From Berberis thunbergii (lineage: Eukaryota > Streptophyta > Magnoliopsida > Ranunculales > Berberidaceae): a stretch of 64,000 bases of DNA. Shown piece by piece: positions 10,570-20,238 of the stretch. A program made the position numbers and the translations under genes. Where the stretch lies: positions 62,001 to 126,000 of the forward strand of contig QNQO01000801.1 of NCBI GenBank assembly GCA_003290165.1, in the 5' to 3' direction. Within the stretch, counting starts at the first letter, position 1, and each line of letters opens with the position of its first letter. Under the pieces are notes generated by a model. The model made no database searches. It was not told the origin of the DNA and saw only the letters and a list, made by a program, of their open reading frames with translations.

Positions 10570-11256
10570 GTGCCCGATTTGAGTGTCGGTGCATCCACGT
10601 CTAAGTCAAAGCAGGTTGCATCTCCATCTGAGAAGGAGGCTGATAAAGCATCACCTTCTACAGATGCTCTTGTTGACTCTAACCCCACTCAGGCATCTTA
10701 CTTGCCTAGAGCCCCGTTTCCGTCACGATTAGCTCCGGCAAAGAAAGGAACAAATGTAAACGATGTAATGGAAAATTTGAAACAAGTTCACATAAATATC
10801 CCATTACTCAATGCTATCAAGCAAGTTCCTAGCTATGCCAAGTTTTTGAAGGATCTTTGCACACAGAAGCGGAAGCTGCATGTTCAAATAAGAGCCTTCC
10901 TCACTGAGCAAGTAAACTCAACTATTCAACACAGAACCCCGCCTAAGTATAGGGATCCTGGTTGCTCGACTATTTCTTGTATTATCGGTGACCATATGAT
11001 AGATAAGGCATTATTGGATTTAGGGGCGAGTGTTAATTTATTGCCATATTCTGTTTATGAGCATTTAGGTCTCGGTGGGTTAAAACCGACTAGAGTAACC
11101 CTGCAATTGGCAGATAGGTCTGTCAGAGTCCCTTGTGGTGTTATAGAGGATGTGATTATCCTGGTTGAAAAATTCTATTACCATGTGGACTTTATAGTTC
11201 TTGATACACAACCTGTTCACAATCCCTTTAGTCACATTCCAGTCATTTTGGGTTGA
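10570..11256 (+). CDS. Protease region of Athila-like element A
   Basis: This frame covers the Gag-protease linker and the retropepsin domain that cleaves the polyprotein. The catalytic motif lies at about residue 150 in IDKALLDLGASVNLLPYSV, where Athila proteases normally have D-L-G-A-S. A PTRVTLQLADRSV segment and a DFIVLD strand follow, and HIPVILG close to the end matches the flap-to-C-terminal pattern. The first 90 residues are a Ser/Pro/Lys-rich linker with a KQVHINIPLLNAIKQVPSYAKFL segment, conserved in the family. The frame stops at 11256 in a TGA that replaces an expected Arg codon. Confidence 0.85.
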   Translation: MPDLSVGASTSKSKQVASPSEKEADKASPSTDALVDSNPTQASYLPRAPFPSRLAPAKKGTNVNDVMENLKQVHINIPLLNAIKQVPSYAKFLKDLCTQKRKLHVQIRAFLTEQVNSTIQHRTPPKYRDPGCSTISCIIGDHMIDKALLDLGASVNLLPYSVYEHLGLGGLKPTRVTLQLADRSVRVPCGVIEDVIILVEKFYYHVDFIVLDTQPVHNPFSHIPVILG

Positions 11257-12032
11257 CCATTTTTGCCACATCCAATGCCATTATTAATTGCAGGATCGGA
11301 ATTATGAAACTGTCATTTGGCAACATGACTATCGAACTCAACATTTTTAATGTTAGTCAAAAACCTCCCAAGTCCGAAGATATCCATGATGTTGACATGA
11401 TTGAGAGTTCGGATGAAAATTCCTTTCCGCAGTTCGCCTTAGATAATCCCTTAATGGCTTGTTTGACTCATTCTGGTTTAGACTTTGATATTAATAATTC
11501 CATTAGGAAAATGAATGCTTTGCTTGATGCATCCCCTAGTATGGTTCCTGGTTCCTCATGGAAGTCTAAAGTTGAACCCCTTCTACTTAGTGAGTCAAAA
11601 CCCGTCCCTTCGATTGAGAAGCCACCCAAGCTTGACCTTAAACCATTACCTGACACCCTCAAGTATAAGTTTTTAGGTTCTGATGATACTTTACATGTTA
11701 TTATTTCATCGACATTGACTGTTGAACATGAAAGTAAGTTGCTAAATGTTTTGAAAGAACATAAGGCATCAATGGGGTGGACTATAGCGGACATTAAAGG
11801 AATAAGTCCAACTGTTTGCATGCATCGTATTCATATGGAAGATAGTGCCAAAACTTCACGTGAAATGCAACATAGACTTAATCCTAATCTTAAGGAGGTT
11901 GTTCGAACCGAAATGCTCAAATTGTTGGATATTGGTATTATTTACCCCATTTCAGATAGCTCTTGGGCCAGTCTAGTTCAGGTTGTTCCCAAGAAATTGG
12001 GGGTAACTGTAGTCACAAATGATATGAATTAG
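11253..12032 (+). CDS. Protease C-terminus to RT linker of element A
   Basis: The 259-residue frame begins with the end of the protease domain (TSNAIINCRIGIMKLSFGNMTIELNIFNVS) and then the acidic linker. Near residue 180 it has GWTIADIKGISPTVCMHRIHMED, the segment just before plant gypsy RT domains, and ends with IIYPISDSSWASLVQVVPKK, the first motif of RT. A stop at 12032 and a short duplication separate it from the next frame. Element B keeps the first part of this region but not the RT end. Confidence 0.82.
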   Translation: MTIFATSNAIINCRIGIMKLSFGNMTIELNIFNVSQKPPKSEDIHDVDMIESSDENSFPQFALDNPLMACLTHSGLDFDINNSIRKMNALLDASPSMVPGSSWKSKVEPLLLSESKPVPSIEKPPKLDLKPLPDTLKYKFLGSDDTLHVIISSTLTVEHESKLLNVLKEHKASMGWTIADIKGISPTVCMHRIHMEDSAKTSREMQHRLNPNLKEVVRTEMLKLLDIGIIYPISDSSWASLVQVVPKKLGVTVVTNDMN

Positions 12033-12035
12033 TTA

Positions 12036-12467
12036 GTGACTACCCGCATGACCACTGGATGGCAAGTTTGTATTGACTACCGTAAGTTGAACTCGGGCAC
12101 GAGGAAAGATCATTTTCCTCTCCCTTTTATCGATCAAATGCTTGAGAGGTTAGCCGGACATGATTACTATTGTTTTCTTGATGGATATTCCGGTTATAAC
12201 CAAATCCCCATCGCACCCGAGGATCAAGAGAAAACTACATTCACTTGCCCTTTTGTGACTTTTTTTTGGAGAATGTCTTTTGGGTTGTGTAACGCACCCG
12301 CCACCTTTCAGAGGTGTATGCTTAGTATTTTCTCGGATATGGTTGAAACGTTTCTTGAGGTGTTCATGGATGACTTCTCAGTGTTTGGGGATTCATTTGA
12401 TGAGTGTTTGCATCATTTAACCCTAGTGTTAAAGAGGTGTGAAGAGAAAAGTCTTGTATTGAATTAG
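12036..12467 (+). CDS. Reverse transcriptase core of Athila-like element A
   Basis: This frame carries the RT palm and fingers: WQVCIDYRKLN at the start, HFPLPFIDQMLERLAGHDYYCFLDGYSGYNQI with the first catalytic Asp, the MSFGLCNAPATFQRCM motif, and VFMDDFSVFG near residue 110, the FxDD version of the catalytic YxDD box. An in-frame TAG at the position of a conserved Trp (just before the KCHF segment) ends the frame, so the domain is full-length in sequence but interrupted. It would copy the element RNA in cytoplasmic particles if intact. Confidence 0.9.
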   Translation: MTTRMTTGWQVCIDYRKLNSGTRKDHFPLPFIDQMLERLAGHDYYCFLDGYSGYNQIPIAPEDQEKTTFTCPFVTFFWRMSFGLCNAPATFQRCMLSIFSDMVETFLEVFMDDFSVFGDSFDECLHHLTLVLKRCEEKSLVLN

Positions 12468-12482
12468 GAGAAATGTCATTTT

Positions 12483-12986
12483 ATGGTTAGGCAAGGTATA
12501 GTTCTTGGGCACATAATTTCTAACAAGGGCATTGAAGTTGACAAAGCAAAAATCGATTTAATCTTGAGTCTTCCACCACCGAAGATGGTGAAAGACATTA
12601 GATATTTTCTAGGCCATGCTAGTTTTTATCGTAGATTCATTAAGGATTTTAGCAAGGCTACTCGTCCTCTATGCAATTTACATGCTAAGGACTCTGCCTT
12701 CGTCTTTGATGAAGACTGTTCGAAAGCCTTTGAAAAGCTTAAACACTTGTTGATTTCAGCTCCAATCATCCAACCTCCTAATTGGAATTTACCTTCTGAG
12801 ATTATGTGTGATGCTTCTGATTTTGCGGTTGGAGCTATCTTAGGACAATGGGTGGACAAAAAGCCCTATGTTATCTATTATGCCAATAGAACTCTACAAG
12901 ATGCACAACTTAATTACTCCACCACGAAGAAGGAGTTACTCGCTATTGTTTTTGCATTGGACAAATTTAGGTCATACCATATATGA
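12483..12986 (+). CDS. RT thumb and RNase H of element A
   Basis: The frame resumes RT after the nonsense codon with GIVLGHIISNKGIEVDKAKID and the RYFLGHASFYRRFIKDFSK segment. It enters RNase H with IMCDASDFAVGAILGQ (first catalytic Asp) and NYSTTKKELLAIVFALDKFR (catalytic Glu). It stops at 12986 after YHI, and the rest of RNase H ([10 protein letters not shown]) continues in another frame between 12986 and 13057. RNase H removes the RNA strand during reverse transcription. Confidence 0.88.
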   Translation: MVRQGIVLGHIISNKGIEVDKAKIDLILSLPPPKMVKDIRYFLGHASFYRRFIKDFSKATRPLCNLHAKDSAFVFDEDCSKAFEKLKHLLISAPIIQPPNWNLPSEIMCDASDFAVGAILGQWVDKKPYVIYYANRTLQDAQLNYSTTKKELLAIVFALDKFRSYHI

Positions 12987-13057
12987 TCCAAAGTTATCAT
13001 TTTTACTGATCATGCAGCGTTGAAGTACCTTTTTCTAAAAAGTATGCTAAGCCACGC

Positions 13058-14161
13058 TTGATTCGTTGGGTCCTATTGCTACAGGAGTTTGATATTGAGA
13101 TTCGAGACAAAAAGGGTTCCGAAAATGTTGTAGCTAACCATTTGTCTAGACTTCTTGTAGAATCATCTACTGCAGATGTGCCCTTGAATGAATCCTTTCC
13201 TGATGAGAAATTACTTGCTATCTCCCAGTTACCTTGGTATGCAGATATTGTGAATTACCTCATTACATGTCAGCTCACTTCTAATTGGTCTAAACAAGAT
13301 AAGACTAAATTTCTTACTGAGGTCAGACATTTCTTCTGGGACTATCTATATTTATTTAAGTATTGTCCCGATCAGGTCATTAAGAGATGTGTTCCAGAGA
13401 GTGAATTTCATAATATCATTTCCTTTTGTCATGATCAGGTGTGTGGAGGTCACTTAAGTTCTAAAAAGACAGCTGCAAAGGTTTTGCAGTGTGGCTTTTA
13501 TTGGCCAACTATTTTTCGTGACACCCATGCATTTTGTGCTACATGTGATAGATGCCAACGAATGGGTTCCATTTCTCATAGGAATATGATGCCTCTTACT
13601 AACATTCTCATTGTGGAGATTTTTTATGTTTGGGGTATTGAGTTCATGGGACCTTTCCCTCCATTATTTTGTTATCTTTACATTCTTTTAGTTGTTGATT
13701 ATGTTTCCAAATGGGTAGAGAGGATACCTTGTAAAACGAATGACCACAAGATTGTTGTCAAATTTCTGAAAGATAATATCTTCTCTCGTTTTGGTACTCC
13801 GCGTGCTGTTATAAGTGATGGTGGTTCTCATTTTTGTAATAGACTGTTTGAACAGCTAGTTAAGAAATACTCCATCACTCATAAAGTAGGTACTCCATAT
13901 CATCCACAAACAAGTGGGCAAGTTGAAATATCCAATCGGGAAATTAAACACATTTTAGAGAAAACTGTTCGACCAAACCATAAGGATTGGTCACAACGTG
14001 TGAATGATGCTCTTTGGGCTTATAAGACAGTGTTTAAGACCCCGCTTGGAATGTCTCCATATAGACTTGTTTTTGGTAAGGCATGTCATTTTCCTGTAGA
14101 ATTGGAACATCGTGCTTACTGGGCTATCAAGACCTTTAATTTTGATTTAGGTGAGGCTTGA
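13058..14161 (+). CDS. RNase H end and integrase of element A
   Basis: The first 40 residues complete RNase H ([23 protein letters not shown]). The integrase follows: an HHCC zinc finger (H near residue 125 in [10 protein letters not shown], then CATCDRC), a catalytic core with Asp in FMGPFPP at about residue 195, Asp in [10 protein letters not shown] near 255, and Glu in [17 protein letters not shown]. Spacing fits D,D-35-E. The [35 protein letters not shown] segment near the end is typical of Athila. The segment normally reading FMGPFP is intact. The frame ends in a shift; the C-terminus continues at 14162. Confidence 0.9.
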   Translation: MIRWVLLLQEFDIEIRDKKGSENVVANHLSRLLVESSTADVPLNESFPDEKLLAISQLPWYADIVNYLITCQLTSNWSKQDKTKFLTEVRHFFWDYLYLFKYCPDQVIKRCVPESEFHNIISFCHDQVCGGHLSSKKTAAKVLQCGFYWPTIFRDTHAFCATCDRCQRMGSISHRNMMPLTNILIVEIFYVWGIEFMGPFPPLFCYLYILLVVDYVSKWVERIPCKTNDHKIVVKFLKDNIFSRFGTPRAVISDGGSHFCNRLFEQLVKKYSITHKVGTPYHPQTSGQVEISNREIKHILEKTVRPNHKDWSQRVNDALWAYKTVFKTPLGMSPYRLVFGKACHFPVELEHRAYWAIKTFNFDLGEA

Positions 14162-14535
14162 TCACATTGTAAGCTCCAACTTAATGAGTAAGAAAAAATT
14201 AGGAATGATGCTTACCAAAGTGCTAAAATCTACAAAGAACGAACGAAGGTGTTTCATGATAAATCCATTCTTCACAAGTCCTTTGAACCTTTCCAAAAGG
14301 GTTTTGTTATTTAACTCTCGGTTGCGTCTATTTCCTGGCAAATTGTGATCTCGATGGTCTGGACCTTACACGGTGAAAACAATGTTTCCACATGAAGCTG
14401 TGGAGATTGTTGATTCCAAAGATGGTCGTGCTTTTAAAGTCAATGGTCAGCGTCTTAAACCATTCTTAGAGATGCCTACATCAGAAGTCGAGGTTGATGT
14501 GTTGTTATTAGAGGATCCTATGTACTCAGATTGAT
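14162..14535 (+). pseudogene. Integrase C-terminal tail of element A (frame-shifted)
   Basis: Beyond the end of the main integrase frame, other frames carry the expected C-terminal sequence: an AKIYKE..TKVFHDKSI-like stretch and a VLLFNSRLRLFPGKL segment near 14300-14345, then a FKVNGQRLKPF segment near 14430-14465. These form the SH3-like region of Athila integrases. At least two shifts are needed to read it. Confidence 0.7.
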
Positions 14536-15754
14536 GAAGAATATATGTCGGGCTGACGACGTTAAACCAAGCGCTCCTAGGAGGCAGCCTAGCTTTAGTT
14601 GTGTCATCATGGTTAGTCTGGATTGATTTTCGAGTTCTTTCTAGTTGCATTCACTCACACTCATTAGCCCCGTAACAAATTTGACTTACAACTGATACAT
14701 GTAATTTTTTTTCATTATTTCATTGGTATATATTTTTGTGTCCTGTATTGTTTTTATCAATTTATTATGATAAGTCCACTGTTCTTTGTTGTTGAGCGTT
14801 CATTGGTGGACGATTTCTTCGAAATTGGTAAAAACTTTTCCATGGTAATAAAATCTCTAACTCTCATCTTTTCTTTCTCCTGCATTTGTCATGATCATCA
14901 TTTTATACATTGAGGACAATGTTTGGTTTAGCTTTGGGGGTGAGGTTTATGAGTTTTTCTGCATTCTTCAAAATTTTTGAGCTGAAATGTATTTTAGAAT
15001 TGATTATTGTATTATACTCAATCTCCATTGAATACATAGTTAATTATGATTGTGTGAAAAATTTTTGATTTGAAAATGCATTCAAAATCTAAGTTTCTTT
15101 CCGATGAAGAGGATGTGTTTTCAAGTATGCCTTAAAATTTGAGGAATTCATACTTTCACTTGTCACTTTTATATATCAATAGGAAAACATATGGTTTGAT
15201 ATTATCTTTAAGTTAAATATGTTTCATAATATTTTTCGACTCGACCACTCTTGCACTATAAGCTGACTTAGCATAATTTGAAGTTAATCAGTAAGATATT
15301 AATTAGAAAACCTTAGAATAATAGTGGAGACTTAACCCTTGTGAGTTTCGAGACATTCTATTTTTCTTGAGGGTTATTAAATAAACTCTGACTTTACTTG
15401 AATCCGCATTTTCTCGTTGATGATCTCATTATTCTTGTTTCTTTTATTGATTGCTTTGAAAATGACGTTAAAATTGAATTATTTACACTAGAACTTCTTG
15501 ATTTATTTAGTTGAGATGTCATAATACTGACTAGAGCTTAAGAAGTGATATAGACATTTTTTTCTTTGAACCGTTCTTTAGCCTTTTAGCCTACCTAATG
15601 ATAAATATTTGTTTGCAGCCCTTTGAGCCTTTAAATAGACTTTTTCTTTGCTAACCCCATCTCCAGTATCTACTCCAGTTAGGGAGTAATATCCCATACT
15701 ATTTTTATCCTTACCCAATATCTCTGAGAATGTGTATGGTTGATATATTTTTGC
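14536..15754 (+). other. Long 3' non-coding region of element A
   Basis: This region has no sense ORF. It contains a purine tract (GCTTTGGGGGTGAGG, 14931-14945) that at first looks like the tract before a 3' LTR. Element B shows the same tract (59065-59080) followed by the same non-coding region and, much later, a second tract directly before the true LTR, so this one is internal. An antisense ORF is at 15578-15787. In A the region breaks off at about 15754, where homology jumps to the middle of the LTR. Confidence 0.7.
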
Positions 15755-15787
15755 AGCCCTTTGATTGTGTGTGTGGTAAGAAGACAC
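15578..15787 (-). other. Antisense ORF in the 3' non-coding region, shared with element B
   Basis: This 69-residue minus-strand frame runs opposite to the element. It contains IYQPYTFSEILGKDKNSM and VSKEKVYLKAQRAANKYL. The matching ORF in element B (58219-58431) is open over the homologous part with the same core residues and similar length. No domain is recognised. Preservation in two diverged copies may be chance; antisense ORFs are known in the related Tat lineage. Confidence 0.35.
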
Positions 15788-16141
15788 GCAATTGCGAACT
15801 TAGATTAATCTTTAGGTTAGTCATGTTAATTCTTGAAAACAATAATTTGGATTACACAAATCTCGAAGAACCTGTGGTGGATTCGATGTCTCGGTCCCCT
15901 CTCTATCATCTTATCATTTTAATTTTAGTTGTCAATTTCATTTTCTTAATTTAGTAATTTTCATCTGTTGTAACCCCCAACTCTAAATTAGTTCAAATAA
16001 GTCTTAGAATTCGACTGTCTTATCAATCCTCGTGGGATCGACCCGTATTTGCCACTGTCTACCAGTTAGACAACCGTGCATTTGCGGTATTACAAGTATG
16101 GTTTATTAGCTTATTAATTTAGGTTAATACAAACTTCATCA
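15755..16141 (+). repeat. 3' LTR remnant of element A (R-U5 only)
   Basis: This matches the inner end of element B's LTR (46565-46960) in reverse and the 5' LTR fragment at 7862-8187. It ends TTCATCA. The upstream part of the LTR and its preceding purine tract are missing: the sequence passes directly from the 3' non-coding region into GGTAAGAAGACACGCAATTGCG. In B, two GTAAG.AGACA.GCAAT motifs lie about 75 bases apart here, and A has only one, so the region between was lost. Confidence 0.75.
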
Positions 16142-16359
16142 AAAGGCTGACAACAAGCTAAGGAAGACGAAACAATTTATACTTCGAACCAACATAAACG
16201 CCTTAACGGCCAAGGCTGATAAAAAATCAAGGAAACATCAATAAAGATTACGAATTTAGAAACTCCAAATTTTGGCGCGGACAACAATAGATATGTCTAA
16301 ATTAGACATACAAAGCAATCAAATGATTAAAGTCGGACACACATAACTTCTAGTCTGAT

Positions 16360-16730
16360 CAACCAAAAAGTAAAGGTTGGACACCTGAGTCGACTAAACA
16401 CAAAAACTTTGAATCGATCGAGATGTTGAATTAACGAAGTAAAGGGTGGACGCTTGAGTCAACTAAACACAAAAACTTTTATTCGATCGAGATGTCGAGT
16501 TAACGAAGTAAAGGTTGGACACCCGAGTCGACTAAACACAAAAAACTTCGAATCAACCAAGATGTCGAACTAACGAAGTAAAGGTTGGACACCCGAGTCG
16601 ACTAAACACAAAAACTTCAAATCGACCGAGATGTCGAGTTAACGAAGTAAAGGGTGGACACCCAAGTAAACTAAAAAAAAACTTTGAGTCGACCAAGATG
16701 ATGAGTTGACGAAGTAAATGCTCAACGGAT
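16360..16730. repeat. Minisatellite, about five copies of a 66-68 base unit
   Basis: The unit contains GAGTCGACTAAACACAAAAAC followed by a TCGACCGAGATGTCGAGTTAACG-type segment and AGTAAAGGTTGGACACC. Copies differ by a few substitutions and small indels. Tandem repeats close to the antisense ORF are a common feature of Tat-lineage elements. Confidence 0.85.
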
Positions 16731-17047
16731 AGATTAACAAAAGGACTTCTAACTGACAAAAACAAAGTCAGAGTTAAGAGAACAATTCAATGCGATACGA
16801 AAAAGTAGTGGCAAAAGCAACCCTTTACAGCAAATCCGGAAGGATGACAATGACCCACCATTTGACAAGCAATGAGCCTAATCACGAAACTAATTATAAA
16901 AGAATTCGAGCAAAAGTCACGATAGCTACAACAAAACCAAAAAGAAGAAGAAAAACAACAAATGCCAATTTTTATTGATAACACTACTTTGTTACATCCG
17001 AAGAAGGTGATAAAGAAGTGGGAGAAGAAACAAAATCAATGGTAGGA

Positions 17048-17683
17048 TCAATACTCATTGGAACATGAAGATCTCTTTTCAGGAGAGGAGAGTGTTAATG
17101 GCTTTGGAGTGCTCAACGGTAGAATAAGCAATGGCTCCTCTGATGCTGAAGCAGATTCCTCGACAGTGTCATCCTCAAAAGCTTCACCAACGAGGTGACG
17201 ATACTTAGACAAATCCTCGCCGAGCCCTTCGATATAATCAAGAAACTCAACCCACTCGTCAACAACTCGTTTCCAATCTTCAGCTTTAACCACACGAAGC
17301 CTATCCTCAGCATCATCGAGTTCATTTTTGGTCGCGACAAGCTGCCCTTCAGCAGTGGAAAGCATACCGAAAGCATCTGCCTTGACATCATTAAGCACGA
17401 CAATTATTTGTTCCACCCGCCTCTCATCGCCATTACACATAACAGATTGCTCCAATTCAGAACAAGAAGCTTCATCGAAAGTTGTTTTCTCAGCGGATAA
17501 CTCTTTTTCCACATCGCGTAGACGGGCGCTAACCTCATCTAACTTGGTTTTCAAAGAGTCAAGCTCAGCAGTGGACTTATCCCGCATATTATTTGCCTCC
17601 GTCAAAGACTTCCGAGCAGCCACTCCAGCTTTCTCCAAGCCTGCCCATTGCATTTTCAGCACATCAAATTGAGAAAAGAACAT
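17048..17683 (-). CDS. Coiled-coil C-terminal part of the Tat antisense ORF, element D
   Basis: This 211-residue minus-strand frame is rich in Glu, Lys, Leu and Ala with heptad-like spacing: ARKSLTEANNMRDKSTAELDSLKTKLDEVSARLRDVEKELSAE near residues 20-65, then a second coil around 110-150 (STAEGQLVATKNELDDAEDRLRVVKAED). It ends with EDLSKYRHLVGEAFEDDTVEES and a Ser/Pro tail. The same tail organisation (DLSRYR then acidic serine-rich end) closes the homologous ORF of copy E2 at 46282. This matches the plant proteins annotated as 'putative gypsy type transposon'. Its biochemical role is unknown. Confidence 0.65.
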   Translation of the reverse strand: MFFSQFDVLKMQWAGLEKAGVAARKSLTEANNMRDKSTAELDSLKTKLDEVSARLRDVEKELSAEKTTFDEASCSELEQSVMCNGDERRVEQIIVVLNDVKADAFGMLSTAEGQLVATKNELDDAEDRLRVVKAEDWKRVVDEWVEFLDYIEGLGEDLSKYRHLVGEAFEDDTVEESASASEEPLLILPLSTPKPLTLSSPEKRSSCSNEY

Positions 17684-18852
17684 GAAAAAACCAGCAATAA
17701 CACTGCCAACCTCCTCCCCAAAAAAGCCATTTGATCATGACCAGCTTGATAAACCGAGCCCATTACTCCTGCATAAGCGAGATGATTCATCCCGTCCATT
17801 ATCTGCTCAAGACCATGGTTGATATGATCAAATGGGTTAAGCATGGGCATCAAAGGCCTTTCCACCAACCACCTATACCATTCATTTACCAATCTACATG
17901 CACCGACTTGCACGTGGAACTGAGTAAACCAACAGAACTTGCCGTCAGACTTGATACGGATATCCTTTGGCCTAGACTCAATCCAACTAATCTGTGGATG
18001 AAGGACGCGAGAATCTGGAAGGACTGAAAACCACCTTTGACAACAGGGAGAACAGGAAGAATAACAGTAACAACGAAAAAACTATGTTTACCCTCACATA
18101 GAGAAACATCCATGACAAGGGAAAGACTCACGGTAGCAGCAAGAGCAGGAGAAACCTGACGAACAAGAGATGAAACTAGGAACCTGACTGCTTCGCTGAC
18201 ATCAATAGAAGGATAGGGAGGGAGAATGATCCCTGAAACTCTGACCGCCAACAATGTATTTAGACTGTTCCACCTCCAACTGGAGCATTTTCTCGTTAAT
18301 GATTCAAGGATCGTCATTACACAACTCAGTAGTGTCCGAAACCCCATAAGCAGACAAAAACTTCATCTCATTGTCATCTAGTGGACAAATAGTCTCCTTC
18401 TCGCTCCTTTTCAATGTAAGCCTTAGCTCCTCAGCCTCCTTAAGAGATTCACGACCTCCTTTTGCAGCATTGTCGTGGCAAGGACTTGAGCGAGAAGCAA
18501 TATCCCGAATAGAACTCTGATGAGTCACAAACCGAACAAAATTATGATTCGAAAGTCATTTCTTCCTCAGAACTCGACCAGGATCTACCAGCAATCGCCT
18601 TGATGGACTCATAGACCTCGCAAGTTTTCTTTTTCATGAAGCAAGAGCGAAAGCAATAACAGAAGCATCGAGAATCGTAACATCTCGGACCGAGCTCAAT
18701 TCCCAATCAATGCTAGCATCACTAACGCCAGCACGAGCAGTAGGAACAACATAAACCTTAGCATGAGACTTAGTAAATAAAGCTTGTTCTGCTTCACTCA
18801 TAGTGTATAAACCACTACGCTTTAGGATACCCTCGAAAAGAAACGCCTCCAC
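17684..18852 (-). pseudogene. Degenerate middle section of the Tat antisense ORF, element D
   Basis: Between the N-terminal domain and the coiled coil, minus-strand frames at 17656-17913, 17886-18347, 18304-18528 and 18634-18852 are each open for 60-150 codons but shift repeatedly. Segments such as SEAEQALFTKSHAKVYVVPTARAG are moderately coding-like. The section is best read as one gene broken by several indels rather than four genes. Confidence 0.45.
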
Positions 18853-19002
18853 AGGAAAATGGTGAAGCTTAGAGAATCGTTCACTGATCTTCTGTTCCTC
18901 AGTGGATAAGAGAAGATTCTTCCGCCTATTGGGGAATCAAAGTGATCAAAAAATCAAACGACCTCGCAATCAGAAGTAGCTGGAATTCACGAAAGCATAA
19001 AA

Positions 19003-19517
19003 TCATGACCGCAAGTAATTGCGAATGTCATCACTGAGTTTCTCGAAACAATCAGGAGAACGAAGGAAGCATATCTCCCTGTACACCAACAGACTGACCA
19101 CCAAATGTAAAATCCTAACAGTTAAAGGAACACCAGAAATAGTAGTCCTCGCGTAAGAAGAGACCATCACCTTTAAACCATTAAGACCCATTTGGGTAGG
19201 AGGAATGCCTAGGAAATTCAGATACTCCCATAACAGCTCCTGAACTGGGAATTGAAAGCCAAAAAATAGCATGCACGAATACAGTGCGATGTATCCAGCC
19301 TTTGGGTTACAAGGGCTGTCATCATGTCCAGGCAGAACAATCTCGAGGTCAGGGAGATTATAATCAGAATGAAGAGTCTCCAGAGTCGACTAAGAAACTC
19401 TATTAGGAGATTAATGAGCCTCCCTAGAGTTAGCGACTTACCACTTAACTTGTCACCAACAGACATCGTTGAAGAGCGAAAAAACAATGAAAATGAAGAA
19501 GATGAAAAAATAAACAA
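19003..19517 (-). pseudogene. N-terminal 'gypsy type transposon' domain of the antisense ORF, element D
   Basis: Frame 19272-19003 contains CMLFFGFQFPVQELLWEYL, NFLGIPPTQMGLNG and an ARTTISGVPLTVRIL segment, the pattern of the plant 'putative gypsy type transposon' family (Pfam Transposase_28). Upstream, the PGHDDSPCNPKAGYIALY part of the same domain is in another frame, inside 19517-19218, so at least one shift is present. The domain is not a transposase in a demonstrated sense. E2 has the matching segment (PPAGLICLHCGML ... FGIPLAQLGPNGYG) near 35490-35640. Confidence 0.65.
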
Positions 19518-19785
19518 ACCCTAAATTCAAAGATAGCATGAAGAGGGCAAACATAGTCTTCACATTTCCTTTTATAAAGTCGAGCAATAAAGAGACGACT
19601 CATGGGAAAGCGTGCAAGATTTGATGGCTATGCAAAATCCCAAAATTATGCGCAAAAACGAAAAAGCAAGAAAAGGATCGAGACACCAACTCGTGAAAAG
19701 CAATTGACAACATTAATACAATGTAATGATGAAATCGAAAGACAAACCGTCACCAAAGTTAGCGGCCACGTCAGCATGCCCACTA

Positions 19786-19803
19786 ACTAAGAGGGGGAGT
19801 AGC
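19786..19803 (+). promoter_or_regulatory. Polypurine tract of element D
   Basis: AAGAGGGGGAGTAGC directly precedes TGATGATACATC. A purine tract immediately before TG marks the primer site for plus-strand DNA synthesis and the start of a 3' LTR. It shows that the element reads on the plus strand, so the ORF at 17048-19517 is antisense. Confidence 0.65.
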
Positions 19804-20223
19804 TGATGATACATCAAAATAGACTGATCATCACAGTCGTACATGTGGCATAGAGACCCATCATGAGTATACAATGAACAACCTATTAGGCCCGCTCATG
19901 AAGCCCAATAGGAATAAAGCCAATTACAGAGGCCCAAGTAAGGTCTGCCAATGAGGAAACTTAAATAAAGCATAAATCCAGGCCCGACATGAGTTCTCTC
20001 ATAAAGAGGATGAACGTTGCATCAAAAAGAGCAGTGGAGGGAGTTACGCATCTCCATAACGAAGGAGATTGTTACAAGAAACATCTTCTTCCATTGCGCC
20101 TCACATGCTTAAGTCACGTAAAGAGTTAACCACGACCATTATAAAAGATAAAGAGAACATCCGATAAAGGTATGCAATTTTAACTGAGTTTTGTCCAGAT
20201 TTATATCCTTCTTCCAACAGAGT

Positions 20224-20238
20224 TACTGACTTAAGCAT
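20224..20238. repeat. Left target-site duplication of the LINE insertion
   Basis: TACTGACTTAAGCAT occurs here and again at 21849-21863, flanking the LINE. The 15-base length and A-rich tail before the second copy are standard for target-primed reverse transcription. Confidence 0.9.

Larger units (their letters stand above)
7862..16141 (+). mobile_element. Athila-like Ty3-gypsy retrotransposon A, plus strand, defective
   Basis: The element comprises a partial 5' LTR, an altered primer-binding site, leader, gag, protease, RT, RNase H, integrase, a long 3' non-coding region and a 3' LTR remnant. Conserved sequence shared with element B at the right of the window (U5, gag, protease, 3' non-coding region) confirms the family. 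All genes are interrupted by stops or frame shifts. The 5' LTR was cut by the Tekay-like insertion, and a deletion removed the end of the 3' non-coding region together with U3. Confidence 0.85.

Noticed and set aside
12036..14161. Endogenous pararetrovirus
   Set aside because: An integrase with an HHCC finger and DDE triad follows RNase H, and LTRs flank the copy, so it is a Ty3-gypsy retrotransposon.
14931..14945. Start of a 1.2 kb 3' LTR of element A at the GCTTTGGGGGTGAGG tract
   Set aside because: Element B has the same tract in its interior and a second tract directly before the true LTR, so the first is internal.
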